From BJGV01 sp964194745 (lineage in GTDB: Bacteria > Pseudomonadota > Gammaproteobacteria > Burkholderiales > Nitrosomonadaceae), in the NCBI GenBank assembly GCA_965248035.1, contig OZ252054.1, forward strand, positions 372,001-436,000: 64,000 bases of DNA, read 5' to 3'. The position numbers and the translations under genes were made by a program. The notes under the pieces were generated by a model. It searched no databases, had not been told where the DNA came from, and saw only the letters and a program-made list of their open reading frames with translations. Position 1 is the stretch's first letter, and each line of letters opens with the position of its first letter. Positions 54,189 to 63,683 of the stretch are shown piece after piece.

Positions 54189-55325
54189 ATGCCAGGAAAT
54201 CAGAGCAGTAATTCTCCGATGCAAATACGTCAAGCAGCGAGTAAAAACGGTGCGCCAAGATTGGTGCTTTCCGGTAAATGTACATTAGGTGCTCTGGAAC
54301 AGCAAATGCAGTCATTATCTACCGAGCTTACTACCTTTGCAGCTGACCCAAATTTATACTGGGACTTAACCGGAATTGAGCAGATGGATGATGCTGGAGC
54401 GCTGCTGCTGTGGCAGGCTTGGGGAGCGCACCGCCCCCAACATATAGAGTTACGGCCTGAACAGGAAAGATTATTCGACCGTCTAGGAAATTTACCAGCT
54501 GCGCTAGAGCCTGTTCCTCGCGATCTTCTTGGCCCCGTCAGAGCTATAGGAAAAGCAGGCTTTCTGGTTTGGGAGCATATGATCGGCATAATTATGCTAG
54601 CTGGCCAGTTACTTCTGGATGTCAAATTTTTAGTCAGTCACCCAACGCGCATTCCTTGGCGTGAAATTTCCGCAACTCTCTTCCGAACCGGAGCGCAGGC
54701 GCTAGGTATTACTGCTCTGGTAGGGTTCCTTATCGGTGTCGTGCTAAGCTATCTTTCTTCTAGGCAACTCCAAACATATGGTGCGGATATTTTCATCATA
54801 AATATTCTTGGTGTAAGCATAATTCGTGAACTTGGCCCAATGCTTGCTGCAATTCTTGTGGCAGGACGCTCTGGTTCTTCTATGACAGCACAATTAGGCG
54901 TAATGAGAGTAACTGAAGAATTAGATGCATTGGCGGTAATGGGCATACCTCACAGTATGCGACTGATTTTACCAAAAATCATTGGACTGGGTATTGCCAT
55001 GCCATTGGTGGTGTTGTGGACTAGCGCTCTTGCATTGGTAGGGGGCATGGTCGCCGCTGAAATTCAGTTAGGGCTGAGCTATCAGTTTTTTTTCAATAAA
55101 CTATCAGATGTTGTGCCAATCGCTAACTTGTGGCTGGGTTTAGGCAAAGGTGTAGTGAGCGGAATGACCATCGCGCTCATTAGCTGTCATTTTGGCTTGA
55201 GAATTAAATCCAATACTGAAAGTCTTGGTGAGGGAACCACCACATCAGTGGTAACTGCAATCACTGCTGTTATTATCATCGATGCAATTTTTGCCATTAT
55301 TTTTTCCAACGTGGGAATATTGTGA
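54189..55325 (+). CDS. MCE-type ABC transporter permease with N-terminal STAS domain (MlaE-like)
   Basis: 378 residues. Residues 1-100 form a STAS-like domain (LVLSGKCTLGALEQQ, WDLTGIEQMDDAGALLLWQA). The MlaE permease domain follows: WREISATLFRTGAQALGITA, IIRELGPMLAAILVAGRSGS, MRVTEELDALAVMGI, with 5-6 membrane segments. The fused STAS replaces the separate MlaB subunit of E. coli. It moves lipids between the membranes with the next three genes. Start with CCCGGAG upstream. Confidence 0.92.
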   Translation: MPGNQSSNSPMQIRQAASKNGAPRLVLSGKCTLGALEQQMQSLSTELTTFAADPNLYWDLTGIEQMDDAGALLLWQAWGAHRPQHIELRPEQERLFDRLGNLPAALEPVPRDLLGPVRAIGKAGFLVWEHMIGIIMLAGQLLLDVKFLVSHPTRIPWREISATLFRTGAQALGITALVGFLIGVVLSYLSSRQLQTYGADIFIINILGVSIIRELGPMLAAILVAGRSGSSMTAQLGVMRVTEELDALAVMGIPHSMRLILPKIIGLGIAMPLVVLWTSALALVGGMVAAEIQLGLSYQFFFNKLSDVVPIANLWLGLGKGVVSGMTIALISCHFGLRIKSNTESLGEGTTTSVVTAITAVIIIDAIFAIIFSNVGIL

Positions 55326-55337
55326 AAGGATAATATA

Positions 55338-56120
55338 ATGGCAGCCGAAAACCGCGTTATTGAGGTCAAAGGATTACATGCTCGTTTTGGTGCTCATGTT
55401 GTACTTGAAAACATTAACCTAAATGTCCATCATGGTGAGGTGCTGACACTGGTTGGTAGTTCTGGTAGTGGAAAGACTGTATTGCTAAGGCAGATACTAG
55501 GTTTGGATACGCCATTTCGTGGAACGGTTCTGGTTTTTGGTCAGCCAATATATCACGGTAACCGCGACATACTGCAGAGCATGCGCAATCGCTGCGGAGT
55601 ATTATTTCAGAAAGGCGCATTATTCAGTGCATTATCAGTATATGACAATATTGCGCTACCAATGCGAGAACTACATACGTTGGATGAGGGCATGATACAC
55701 AACCTTGTCATGCTTAAACTTAAAATGGTAGAAATAGAAGCACAACATGCAAGCAAAATGCCTGCTGAACTCTCTGGTGGGATGATTAAACGCATTGCGT
55801 TGGCACGTGCCATGGCATTAGATCCGGAGTTACTGTTTCTAGATGAGCCCACCGCCGGGTTGGATCCAGTACTCAGTGATAGCTTTGTCAAGTTGATCTT
55901 GACACTGCGCGCTGAATTAGCACTAACGATAGTCATGGCTACACATGATCTAGATACGTTGGTTGCACTGTCTGATCGTGTGGCCGTAATAGCCGATCAA
56001 CACATAGTGGCATTGGATAATTTAGGTAACGTAATTAGTAATAGCCACCCATTTATTACCAATTTTTTCGGGGGCGATCGCGGCAAGCGAGCGCTGGGAA
56101 GCATAGGCGATAATTTTTAG
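55338..56120 (+). CDS. MCE-type ABC transporter ATP-binding protein (MlaF-like)
   Basis: 260 residues. Walker A GSSGSGKTV (about 38-46), Q-loop RCGVLFQKGALFSALSVYDN, signature ELSGGMIKRIALARAM, Walker B LLFLDEPTAGLDP and the H-loop THDLDT. The extra LFSALSV after the Q-loop is typical of MlaF. It powers lipid transport with the permease 12 bp upstream. Confidence 0.94.
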   Translation: MAAENRVIEVKGLHARFGAHVVLENINLNVHHGEVLTLVGSSGSGKTVLLRQILGLDTPFRGTVLVFGQPIYHGNRDILQSMRNRCGVLFQKGALFSALSVYDNIALPMRELHTLDEGMIHNLVMLKLKMVEIEAQHASKMPAELSGGMIKRIALARAMALDPELLFLDEPTAGLDPVLSDSFVKLILTLRAELALTIVMATHDLDTLVALSDRVAVIADQHIVALDNLGNVISNSHPFITNFFGGDRGKRALGSIGDNF

Positions 56121-56129
56121 GGGAATACG

Positions 56130-57041
56130 ATGGAAAACCGTTCTCACGCCCTTATAGCAGGTTTGTTTGTGATTGTTTTGAGCATGGCAGTGGCAATAAC
56201 CGCTAAATGGCTCAGTGGAGAAACTGCCGATCATGCCCATTATATTTTGATGTCTGAAGGCTCGGTATCGGGACTTAACCCTGAAGCAGCAGTCCGTTTT
56301 CGTGGTGTAAAGGTCGGCAAGGTGGAAACCATCAGATTCGACCCAGAAAATTCGCGTTTTATTCAAATTCGTATTGGTGTTGATCGGAATGTACCGCTTA
56401 CCAAGGGCGTGTTTGCACAGCTTGGCTACCAAGGCGTGACGGGACTTGCCTATGTTCAACTGGATGATGATGGCAATCAACCCGAACTACTGCAAACCAA
56501 TGAAGTTGACTTGGCGCACATCCCAATGCGCTCTTCAACACTGGAAAATATAGTCTACTCGGGACAAGACCTGCTGAATAGTGTAAATGAAACAGTAAAG
56601 AAAATGAATATTTTGTTGAATGAGCAGAACCAGGAACGATTTTCGCATATTCTAGAAAACATGGAGGGTGCATCCAGTAGTTTTGGCAGCTTCACTGACC
56701 AACTGCAGCCAAATCTTAAGTCCTTACCAGAGTTAACTAGTGAAACAAGTTCGTTACTAAAGAATGCCAATCAGCTAGTAAATAATATCAACCAAATCGT
56801 GGAGAAAGTGGGTCAGAGAGGAGGAATTGTAGACAACCTATCGCAAAGTGTCGAAGATCTTGCGGACACTATTCCTAAATTTCACAATGCTATTGATAGA
56901 ATTGTACAAGATACCCGTACCGTTAATCGCATTCTCCTGCAGTTGGAAGAACAACCTAGGAGTCTGATATTTGGCAGATCACCACCACCACCAGGTCCAG
57001 GAGAAGATGGGTTTGTATCACCCCAAGGAATATCAAAATGA
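56130..57041 (+). CDS. MCE-domain substrate-binding protein (MlaD-like)
   Basis: 303 residues. An N-terminal anchor helix (ALIAGLFVIVLSMAVAITA) precedes the MCE domain (GSVSGLNPEAAVRFRGVKVG, LGYQGVTGLAYVQLDDDG). Long helical, coiled-coil-like segments of about 130 residues follow, and a proline-rich end. Longer than E. coli MlaD (about 180), closer to PqiB/YebT-like single-MCE forms. It binds phospholipid in the periplasm. Its TGA overlaps the next ATG. Confidence 0.92.
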   Translation: MENRSHALIAGLFVIVLSMAVAITAKWLSGETADHAHYILMSEGSVSGLNPEAAVRFRGVKVGKVETIRFDPENSRFIQIRIGVDRNVPLTKGVFAQLGYQGVTGLAYVQLDDDGNQPELLQTNEVDLAHIPMRSSTLENIVYSGQDLLNSVNETVKKMNILLNEQNQERFSHILENMEGASSSFGSFTDQLQPNLKSLPELTSETSSLLKNANQLVNNINQIVEKVGQRGGIVDNLSQSVEDLADTIPKFHNAIDRIVQDTRTVNRILLQLEEQPRSLIFGRSPPPPGPGEDGFVSPQGISK

Positions 57042-57670
57042 GAAAACTTTATGTTCTCTTAAGTATATGGCTTGCAGGGTGCACCATAACACCTCAAGCC
57101 CAGACACCAGTAGCGGTATATGACTTTGGCTTGCAACAAGTTACTAGCACTTATGACACATCCAGCCAGCAACGGCAGTTATGGACAAGCCTGCTGATAG
57201 CAGAAGCGACATCACCCGTGTGGCTTGATAGTCAAGCAATCCAGTACCGTCTAGCATATCGTGATCCTACTCAATTGTATAACTATGCCAACAACCGTTG
57301 GGCTGCCTCGCCGGCGACGTTGCTCACCCATCGAATCAGAAACCGTATTGCTGCTGTTACAAACGACAAAGTAATAAGCACCAGTGATAGCGCAAGAACA
57401 GACTTTAGATTGCACCTCGAACTAGAAGAATTTTCCCAAGTATTTGATGCTGTAGACAAAAGTCATGTGGTAATTAGACTTCGCGCGAGCTTAGTCCACC
57501 GTAGCTCCCGTTCACTACAGGCACAACGTAATTTCAGTATAAAACAGGCGGCTCCCACAGCCAACGCCGCTGGAGCAGTACAAGCCTTGACAGAATCCAG
57601 CGACAAACTAACCGAAGACCTGATTGACTGGCTTGCTGAGGAATTGGCAAGTAAAGAGAAAACCCACTAA
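57038..57670 (+). CDS. ABC-type transport auxiliary lipoprotein (PqiC-like)
   Basis: 210 residues. Lipoprotein signal LSIWLAGCTITPQ with Cys near 15. VYDFGLQQVTSTYD, WTSLLIAEATSPVWLDSQAI and YRLAYRDPTQLYNYANNRWA match the outer-membrane auxiliary component (DUF330/ABC_trans_aux) of MCE systems. The ATG overlaps the MCE gene stop (ATGA). It should link the MCE complex to the outer membrane. Confidence 0.9.
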   Translation: MRKLYVLLSIWLAGCTITPQAQTPVAVYDFGLQQVTSTYDTSSQQRQLWTSLLIAEATSPVWLDSQAIQYRLAYRDPTQLYNYANNRWAASPATLLTHRIRNRIAAVTNDKVISTSDSARTDFRLHLELEEFSQVFDAVDKSHVVIRLRASLVHRSSRSLQAQRNFSIKQAAPTANAAGAVQALTESSDKLTEDLIDWLAEELASKEKTH

Positions 57671-57851
57671 AGAACTCATGGCTAAACATGTCGTGGAGCA
57701 AGAAAAAAATGCAGCAATTCCCTGCCCTCCATGATGCTCAAGTATTTACCTAAGCAATCTAAAACACTTTTTACAGAAACATACTAAATTAGTCTACAGA
57801 AAAATTGCAGATGTCGCGCCCTTCGTTTGGGCTAGTTTCTCAATCTATCTG

Positions 57852-58796
57852 CTATATTACACCGGCTTCATGTGCCTGTTGATCAGCATGATAGCTCGAA
57901 CGGACCATCGGTCCACATGCAGCGTTACGAAAACCCATCTCAACTGCAGCACGCTCAATTTCCTTAAAGCCATTGGGCGATACATAGCGTATTACAGGTA
58001 AATGGCCTGTGCTGGGTTGCAGATACTGGCCAACAGTAAGCATTTCTACGTCATTTTTGCGTAAGTTACGCAATACTTCATAGATTTCATTGTCTGTCTC
58101 ACCCAGACCTAGCATTAACCCAGATTTGGTAGGAATTTGAGGGGAGCGTACCTTGAAATCTTTTAGTAATTTTAGCGAATGAACATAGTCCGCTCCTGGA
58201 CGACACTGCTTATAGAGACGCGGTACAGTCTCAAGATTGTGGTTTAACACATCGGGCGGGTAGGCAGATAATTTTTCCAGCGCAACTTCCAGTCTCCCCC
58301 GAAAATCCGGTACCAAAATCTCTATTTTCGTATCGGGAGAATGTACGCGTATCTGACGTATACAATCAACAAAGTGCTGAGCACCACCATCACGCAGATC
58401 ATCTCGATCAACACTAGTGATAACTACGTATTTCAAACCCATTGCAGCGATTGACTGAGCCAAATGTAGTGGCTCCTCAGCATCTGGTGGCAATGGTCTA
58501 CCATGCGCTACGTCACAGAATGGACAGCGACGAGTACAGAGATCACCTAGGATCATGAATGTGGCGGTACCTTTACCAAAACACTCTCTAATATTGGGAC
58601 ATGATGCTTCTTCACAAACTGTGTGCAGTTTCTGTTTCCGTAGAATACGTTTTACTTCGTAAAACGCTTGGCTACTGGATGAGCGAACTCGTATCCATGA
58701 CGGCTTACGTAGTGGAACGCCATAGGATTGGGGTACAATTTTTATTGGATTACGCGCTGTCTTTTCTGCACCTTTCTGGCGAATTATATTTGTCAT
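57852..58796 (-). CDS. lipA: Lipoyl synthase
   Basis: 314 residues from MTNIIRQKG, starting 4 bp after the lipB stop; an ATG at 58847 would overlap lipB by 47 bp. Two iron-sulfur sites: CEEASCPNIRECFGKGTATF (auxiliary cluster C-x4-C-x5-C) and CTRRCPFCD (radical SAM CxxxCxxC), with the RSSYHAD C-terminal serine motif. It inserts two sulfur atoms into octanoyl groups to make lipoate. Confidence 0.96.
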   Translation of the reverse strand: MTNIIRQKGAEKTARNPIKIVPQSYGVPLRKPSWIRVRSSSSQAFYEVKRILRKQKLHTVCEEASCPNIRECFGKGTATFMILGDLCTRRCPFCDVAHGRPLPPDAEEPLHLAQSIAAMGLKYVVITSVDRDDLRDGGAQHFVDCIRQIRVHSPDTKIEILVPDFRGRLEVALEKLSAYPPDVLNHNLETVPRLYKQCRPGADYVHSLKLLKDFKVRSPQIPTKSGLMLGLGETDNEIYEVLRNLRKNDVEMLTVGQYLQPSTGHLPVIRYVSPNGFKEIERAAVEMGFRNAACGPMVRSSYHADQQAHEAGVI

Positions 58797-58800
58797 GCGA

Positions 58801-59457
58801 CTAAGCGTCCTTTTCTTTGATAATTCCTGTTTGTAATTTTTCTGCAAGCTTATCTCTCAATACTTCCAGCCCGTCGTCTATTCCAAGATCTTTGGTTTGA
58901 GTTATCCTCAATCCAGAGTAGCCGCAGGGATTAATCGCAGAAAATGGAGTCAAATCCATGTCAACATTGAGCGCTATACCATGGTAGCAACAACCATTTT
59001 TTATTTTCAATCCAAGTGCTGCTATTTTTGCATCGCCCACATATACGCCGGGCGCATCCATGCGGCTTTCAGTGTCAATATAGTATTCTTGTAGCAAATC
59101 TATCACAGCGCCTTCCATTTTCCTGACCAACTCACGTACACTGAGTTTAAGGCGACGAATATCAAGTAATAAATAGGCAACAATCTGACCAGGGCCATGG
59201 TAAGTAATTTGACCACCGCGGTCAGTTCTAACCACAGCGATACCATTATTTTGGAGCAAATGCTCCGATTTACCCGCTATGCCCAAAGTATAGACTGATG
59301 GATGTTGTAACAACCATATCTCATCAAAAGTATTTTTTGTGCGTGCTAATGTGAAGTTCTTCATTGCCTGCCAGGTAGAGAGGTAGTCCACTAAGCCGGA
59401 ATGTTTTATATTGAACTTTAAATTTTTTGTTCTTGGATTCAGGTATGAATTATCCAT
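58801..59457 (-). CDS. lipB: Octanoyl-ACP:protein N-octanoyltransferase LipB
   Basis: 218 residues. TDRGGQITYHGPGQIVAYLL (substrate loop), APGVYVGDAKIAALGLKIKN with the catalytic Lys, and CCYHGIALNVDMDL, where an acyl-thioester Cys is expected near the GIALN motif. It loads octanoate from ACP on lipoyl domains. Order ybeD-lipB-lipA on one strand is standard. Confidence 0.96.
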   Translation of the reverse strand: MDNSYLNPRTKNLKFNIKHSGLVDYLSTWQAMKNFTLARTKNTFDEIWLLQHPSVYTLGIAGKSEHLLQNNGIAVVRTDRGGQITYHGPGQIVAYLLLDIRRLKLSVRELVRKMEGAVIDLLQEYYIDTESRMDAPGVYVGDAKIAALGLKIKNGCCYHGIALNVDMDLTPFSAINPCGYSGLRITQTKDLGIDDGLEVLRDKLAEKLQTGIIKEKDA

Positions 59458-59501
59458 ATTTAATCAAGATGATTCGGAACGATCAAAACTAAAACTGCAT
59501 T

Positions 59502-59768
59502 TCAAAGCACCATTACTACCATTGGATGATCGCACAATTCCTGATATAGCGCATCCAATTGGGTGCGAGAAATGGCGCGAACGGTGCAAGTAAGGCTCAA
59601 ATATTTATTTTTCTTGCTGATTCTTGTTTCCAAGGAGGCTTCATCAAAATTGGGAACATGGCGTTTCACTATCATCAATATTGACTGGGTAAAACTTTGC
59701 TCGGCCTGCCCCATGATCTTGATAGGGAAGTCGCAAGGGTACTCAATAAGTGTAGGCTTCAGTGTCAT
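59502..59768 (-). CDS. ybeD: YbeD/DUF493 family protein
   Basis: 88 residues: LIEYPCDFPIKIMGQAEQSF, a small alpha/beta (ferredoxin-like) domain ending LYQELCDHPMVVMVL. It is regularly found beside lipB and is thought to be a small regulatory or ligand-binding protein; exact function unknown. Confidence 0.92.
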   Translation of the reverse strand: MTLKPTLIEYPCDFPIKIMGQAEQSFTQSILMIVKRHVPNFDEASLETRISKKNKYLSLTCTVRAISRTQLDALYQELCDHPMVVMVL

Positions 59769-59785
59769 GTTGTCTCAGCAAACCT

Positions 59786-60643
59786 CTACACTACAACGTT
59801 ACCTTGCATTACGGTGGCCTTATAATTCTGGTAAAGCTGGTACAGTTGTGTAAATATCGTTCCTGGCTTTCCGCTACCCACCAGCTTACCATCGAGACGT
59901 GTAATAGGCATAATTTCTTTAGTTGAGGATGTCAGCAGAAGTTCTTGTGCGGTGCGTATCTCATATTCGGAAACTTCTCGTATCTCGTGCGGAATGTCAT
60001 GTGCAACCGCCAGTTCCAGTACAACATCATAGGTAATACCGGGTAGCATTAAATAACTCTTTGGTGGGGCTAGAAGCATCTCATTTTTTACGACAAAGAT
60101 GTTACTGGCAGAGCCCTCCGTCAAAAATCCTTCTCTTAACAACAGAGTTTCCACCGCATCCTCATCCGCCGCCATCTGTCGTAACAACACATTTGGTAAC
60201 AACGATGTTGCTTTGATGTCGCAGCGTAGCCAACGGTTGTCATTAGCGGTGATGGCAGAAACACCGGTGGCAAGTAACTCTTTAGGGGGCGCTAACAATG
60301 GGGTGCTCATAATGAATACTGCGGGCATTACATCCTCTGGAAAAGAGTACTCACGCGGAGCCACGCCGCGTGTAATGTGCAAGTAAAGGTACTGATCGTC
60401 TCCTTCGTTACTAGCGATGATTTGTTCCAACAATCCCCTCCACGCGACGTCAGAATGAGGATTTTTCAGGCGAATACCCTCGAGGCTATCTTGCAAGCGG
60501 CGCAGGTGTTCTGTTAAGCGAAAAGGTCTACGTGAGTACACGGGAACTACTTCGTAAACGCCATCACCAAATATGAATCCTCTATCCAGCACTGAAATAC
60601 GCGCATCCTCAATTGGAATGAAAGAGCCATTGAGATAAATCAT
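59786..60643 (-). CDS. dat: D-amino acid transaminase (class IV, PLP)
   Basis: 285 residues. MIYLNGSFIPIEDARISVLD, RGFIFGDGVYEVVPVY, the PLP Lys within DIKATSLLPNVLLRQMA, and EGSASNIFVVKNEMLLAPPK are the class IV pattern. TRGVAPREY favours D-amino acid transaminase over branched-chain or aminodeoxychorismate enzymes. It supplies D-Glu/D-Ala precursors, consistent with the DD-carboxypeptidase next to it and ybeD following at 18 bp. Confidence 0.88.
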   Translation of the reverse strand: MIYLNGSFIPIEDARISVLDRGFIFGDGVYEVVPVYSRRPFRLTEHLRRLQDSLEGIRLKNPHSDVAWRGLLEQIIASNEGDDQYLYLHITRGVAPREYSFPEDVMPAVFIMSTPLLAPPKELLATGVSAITANDNRWLRCDIKATSLLPNVLLRQMAADEDAVETLLLREGFLTEGSASNIFVVKNEMLLAPPKSYLMLPGITYDVVLELAVAHDIPHEIREVSEYEIRTAQELLLTSSTKEIMPITRLDGKLVGSGKPGTIFTQLYQLYQNYKATVMQGNVVV

Positions 60644-60703
60644 ACTGATTTTTGAATACTCATATTAACCAACGGTGAAGATAGATTTAACTGCGCTGGA
60701 GAG

Positions 60704-61846
60704 TTAATTAAACAATAGCCGCAGGCTATCCCAGGTACGGCTAAAAATATTAGCGTGATCTATAGTCTCCAACGCTACCAGCGACCGCTCAGCTATTGGC
60801 TCCCCGTTAAATGCAAACTTGACCACGCCCACTTTTTGTCCTGCACTTATCGGAGCAATCAGCGGTTGCTTATACTCCATGGTAGCTTTTAATTTATCAG
60901 TTTGCCCCTTGGGCAGCGAAAAATAAAGATCACGGTTGAACCCTGTCTTAAGCATCTCTCGCTTGCCCTTCCATAGCTGAATAGTAGTCACCTCTTGTTT
61001 CTTCCGATACAAGCGTACGGTATCGTAGAATTGGAAACCGTGGTTCAAGAGGCGTTGGCTCTCTATAGTACGTGCGTTATCAGAGGTGGTGCCTAGCACT
61101 ATTGAAATCAATCGCCGCTCATTTCGTCTTGCTGAAGTAACAAGGCAATAACCCGCAGCTTGAGTATATCCAGTCTTGAGACCATCTACATTTGGATCAA
61201 GCCATAGGAGTCGATTTCGATTGGTTTGTGAAATCTTGTTGTAGGTATACTCCCGAATAGAATAAAGCTGGTAGTGCTCCGGAAAATTACGGATCACATC
61301 CGTCACTAGTAAGGCCAAATCATGCGCAGTGGTATAATGCTCCGGATGTGGTAGACCGGTAGAATTGGCAAAATGAGTGTTCTTCATTCCCAACCTTTCG
61401 GCCTCTTTATTCATCATTTGTGCAAAGCTTTCCTCCGACCCAGCAATAGCTTCCGCCAAAGCTATACTGGCGTCGTTACCAGACTGGACAATCAGTCCGC
61501 GTACTAATTCACCTACGGTTACTGACTTGCCAGGTTCGATGAACATGCGCGAACCATGTACGTGCCAGGCATTCTCTGACACGGGTACAGTCTGGGTCAG
61601 GGTAATGCGCTTCTGCTTTAGGGCTGAAAAAGTTAGATGTACTGTCATTATCTTGGTAAGTGACGCAGGTTCGACACGCTTATGAATATTCTGGCCAACC
61701 AAAGTCTGCCCACTTTGAAAGTCAGTAAGAATATAAGCTTTTGCAGCCATGGATAAAACAGGTTGCGATGGCGCTTGATTCGTAGACTGCCGAGCAATTA
61801 CGAAAGATGAAGCAAGAAGCAGCACAAACAAGAGTGAACGTTTCAT
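60704..61846 (-). CDS. D-alanyl-D-alanine carboxypeptidase (PBP5/6 type)
   Basis: 380 residues. A signal peptide (SLLFVLLLASSFVIA) is followed by the serine-DD-peptidase triad: S62-L-T-K65, SGN in VQSGNDASIALAEA, and KTG in DGLKTGYTQAAGYCLV. The C-terminal beta-sandwich (PBP5_C; DRDLYFSLPKGQTDKLKATM) and a terminal amphipathic helix (FSRTWDSLRLLFN) anchor it to the inner membrane. It trims the terminal D-Ala of peptidoglycan. Confidence 0.95.
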   Translation of the reverse strand: MKRSLLFVLLLASSFVIARQSTNQAPSQPVLSMAAKAYILTDFQSGQTLVGQNIHKRVEPASLTKIMTVHLTFSALKQKRITLTQTVPVSENAWHVHGSRMFIEPGKSVTVGELVRGLIVQSGNDASIALAEAIAGSEESFAQMMNKEAERLGMKNTHFANSTGLPHPEHYTTAHDLALLVTDVIRNFPEHYQLYSIREYTYNKISQTNRNRLLWLDPNVDGLKTGYTQAAGYCLVTSARRNERRLISIVLGTTSDNARTIESQRLLNHGFQFYDTVRLYRKKQEVTTIQLWKGKREMLKTGFNRDLYFSLPKGQTDKLKATMEYKQPLIAPISAGQKVGVVKFAFNGEPIAERSLVALETIDHANIFSRTWDSLRLLFN

Positions 61847-62027
61847 TGGAAATTGAACAAAATAATTACCTGTTATTATACCTGAGGTAGCTAGGATACC
61901 TTGATTTCATTGGGAAGATAATCTTCTCGGAAGATAGTAAAGAATCTATTTCCACCCTACGTAACTTTTACGACACGACAGAACTGTGGACTGAGATGCA
62001 AGGAAGTTCAAACTACTAGGTCTATTG

Positions 62028-62318
62028 CTATTTACCAAGACACATATTGAATCCATCCTTCCAGCCATTACGATATTGACTGTCTTTTGAAAAGCGTTGC
62101 TTGTTCTTAAATCCATAAGAAGTCTTCTTGGCAGTTTCACATCCATCAACATAACCATCTTTGAAAGCAGGAGGGTAACCGGCAAGGTTATAAGTAGGGC
62201 GCGTACTTGGTGGCAGCGGTCCTGACGGCTTCGAACTCTGGCCTTGGCCAGAGTCCATTGTTGCACAGCCCGTAAACATTGAGAATAGAATAATTGCAGC
62301 AATCAAGCGCATCGTCAT
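62028..62318 (-). CDS. Small lipoprotein, unknown function
   Basis: 96 residues (94 if the second ATG is used). Signal IAAIILFSMFTGCATM with lipidated Cys near 18, a Pro/Ser-rich linker, then a compact domain FKDGYVDGCETAKKTSYGFK and QYRNGWKDGFNMCLGK with conserved-looking Gly and two Cys. The ATG overlaps the stop of the HerA-like remnant (ATGA), so it may have been co-translated with it. Confidence 0.75.
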   Translation of the reverse strand: MTMRLIAAIILFSMFTGCATMDSGQGQSSKPSGPLPPSTRPTYNLAGYPPAFKDGYVDGCETAKKTSYGFKNKQRFSKDSQYRNGWKDGFNMCLGK

Positions 62319-62647
62319 CTATCCCTGCCACACAAGATACTCCCCAGAATCACTAGGAAAAGCACGCGACCAACCTGCGAGCCGATCGAACGAGCTGCAC
62401 TTTTAACCGCGGCAGCTAGAATACCTTGACGATGCCCGCCGCGCGGGGCAGCGAGCCCCGATAGACTACCTTTGACGTCGGCCATAAACACGGGTACGCC
62501 GATCGACGAGAACCGTTCCGCCATTACCTGTAGGGTAACAGTTTTATCGGTGCCGGTCGCACCGGTAATAGGTCCATGTCGATTAGCAAGATCGGGCATC
62601 AAAGCAATCTCATGAGTGAAACTTGTGATCAGTAACGGTTCAGACAT
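62315..62647 (-). pseudogene. HerA-like ATPase (DUF853 type) with large internal deletion
   Basis: 110 residues from ATG with GAGG upstream (an ATG at 62671 is less likely). The front, LANRHGPITGATGTDKTVTL then VPVFMADVKGSLSGL, is the N-terminus of a roughly 500-residue HerA-like ATPase, but the P-loop is damaged (GTDKT for GTGKT). It is followed at once by the family C-terminus, AVKSAARSIGSQVGR and ILGSILCG. About 390 residues including Walker B are gone, yet the frame stays open across the join. Confidence 0.78.
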
Positions 62648-62725
62648 CAGAAACCTCAAATAAGGTATCAAAGGTACTAAATTATATCAGTGAAGCTACT
62701 CCTTGAAAGTTTGATTCTTTTACCT

Positions 62726-63649
62726 TCATGCCGTCCAGTTCGCTATTCCCACCAGGAACAATAATACCGACCACAACAATAGGGCGCGCCAAATAAGGCC
62801 GATAGTGCTTTGTAGAAAATCCATGTCGGCCTTTTCACTCAAACCTAGTTCAGGCCGGTAGTACACACTACCGGCTTCCTGTAGTGAATCTCCCAAACGC
62901 ACACCGAGCGCCCCGGCGCCACTGGCGAGAATGATTCCTTGGGCGTGGTTTGACCACGATGCAGCTTGTATACGCCAGCAATAAATCGCGTCCTCGAAAT
63001 TTCCAACAATGGCAAAACTTACGGCAGTCAACCGAGCCGGTAGCCAGTCGATGATCCTAAATGCTTTTGCTGAGAAACTTCCAAATGAACCAAATGCCTC
63101 ATCTGTGCGACTACCCCAACGCTCACCTAATAACTCTGCAATACGATACAGTACTGCTCCTAGTGGCCCTGGCAACAAAACAAAACAGGTGACTACACCA
63201 AACAAATAGCGGTGAGAATGAATTAACCCCAATTCAATTGCAACCCGCGCAATCTGTTCACTGCTGAGTTCGTCTGCAGGCGCTCCACTCCACTGCCTCA
63301 GCAGCTCGCGAGCTTGAGGTAAATCGCCATCTTTAAGAGCTTGATTGATATCAAGGAACAATTGGCTGTAGTGACGAAAACCTAGGGTGAAATATAACAC
63401 TAGAACGTTCCATGCCAACGCTAGCAGCGAACTGAAACTAAGCAATAAATAATAGAACACACCCGCGATGAACAATGCCGGAACTACCGCAGCAACCCAC
63501 GCTAACAATCCGTGCCGACGTTCGTCTGTATCAAAATAACGCTCTAATATACCGGCATAGGAGAGAAATAGCAGAATGACTCGATTTCGACTATCAGCGG
63601 GATGCCATTGCTCCAACAAGAATGCAAGAATTAACGAAAATATGGTCAT
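62726..63649 (-). CDS. CobD/CbiB-family membrane protein
   Basis: 307 residues with 4-5 membrane segments and LILAFLLEQWHPADSRNRVI at the start. FIAGVFYYLLLSFSSLLALA, LVLYFTLGFRHYSQLFLDIN and GASWSNHAQG-like AASWSNHAQGIILASGAGAL fit the betaproteobacterial CobD/CbiB-like proteins, which also resemble AmpE. The true cobalamin step (adenosylcobinamide synthesis) is not certain, as no cob genes are near. It follows sucD on the minus strand after 34 bp. Confidence 0.8.
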   Translation of the reverse strand: MTIFSLILAFLLEQWHPADSRNRVILLFLSYAGILERYFDTDERRHGLLAWVAAVVPALFIAGVFYYLLLSFSSLLALAWNVLVLYFTLGFRHYSQLFLDINQALKDGDLPQARELLRQWSGAPADELSSEQIARVAIELGLIHSHRYLFGVVTCFVLLPGPLGAVLYRIAELLGERWGSRTDEAFGSFGSFSAKAFRIIDWLPARLTAVSFAIVGNFEDAIYCWRIQAASWSNHAQGIILASGAGALGVRLGDSLQEAGSVYYRPELGLSEKADMDFLQSTIGLIWRALLLWSVLLFLVGIANWTA

Positions 63650-63683
63650 GGCAAGATAGTTTTGATATTACCAAGATTCCATT

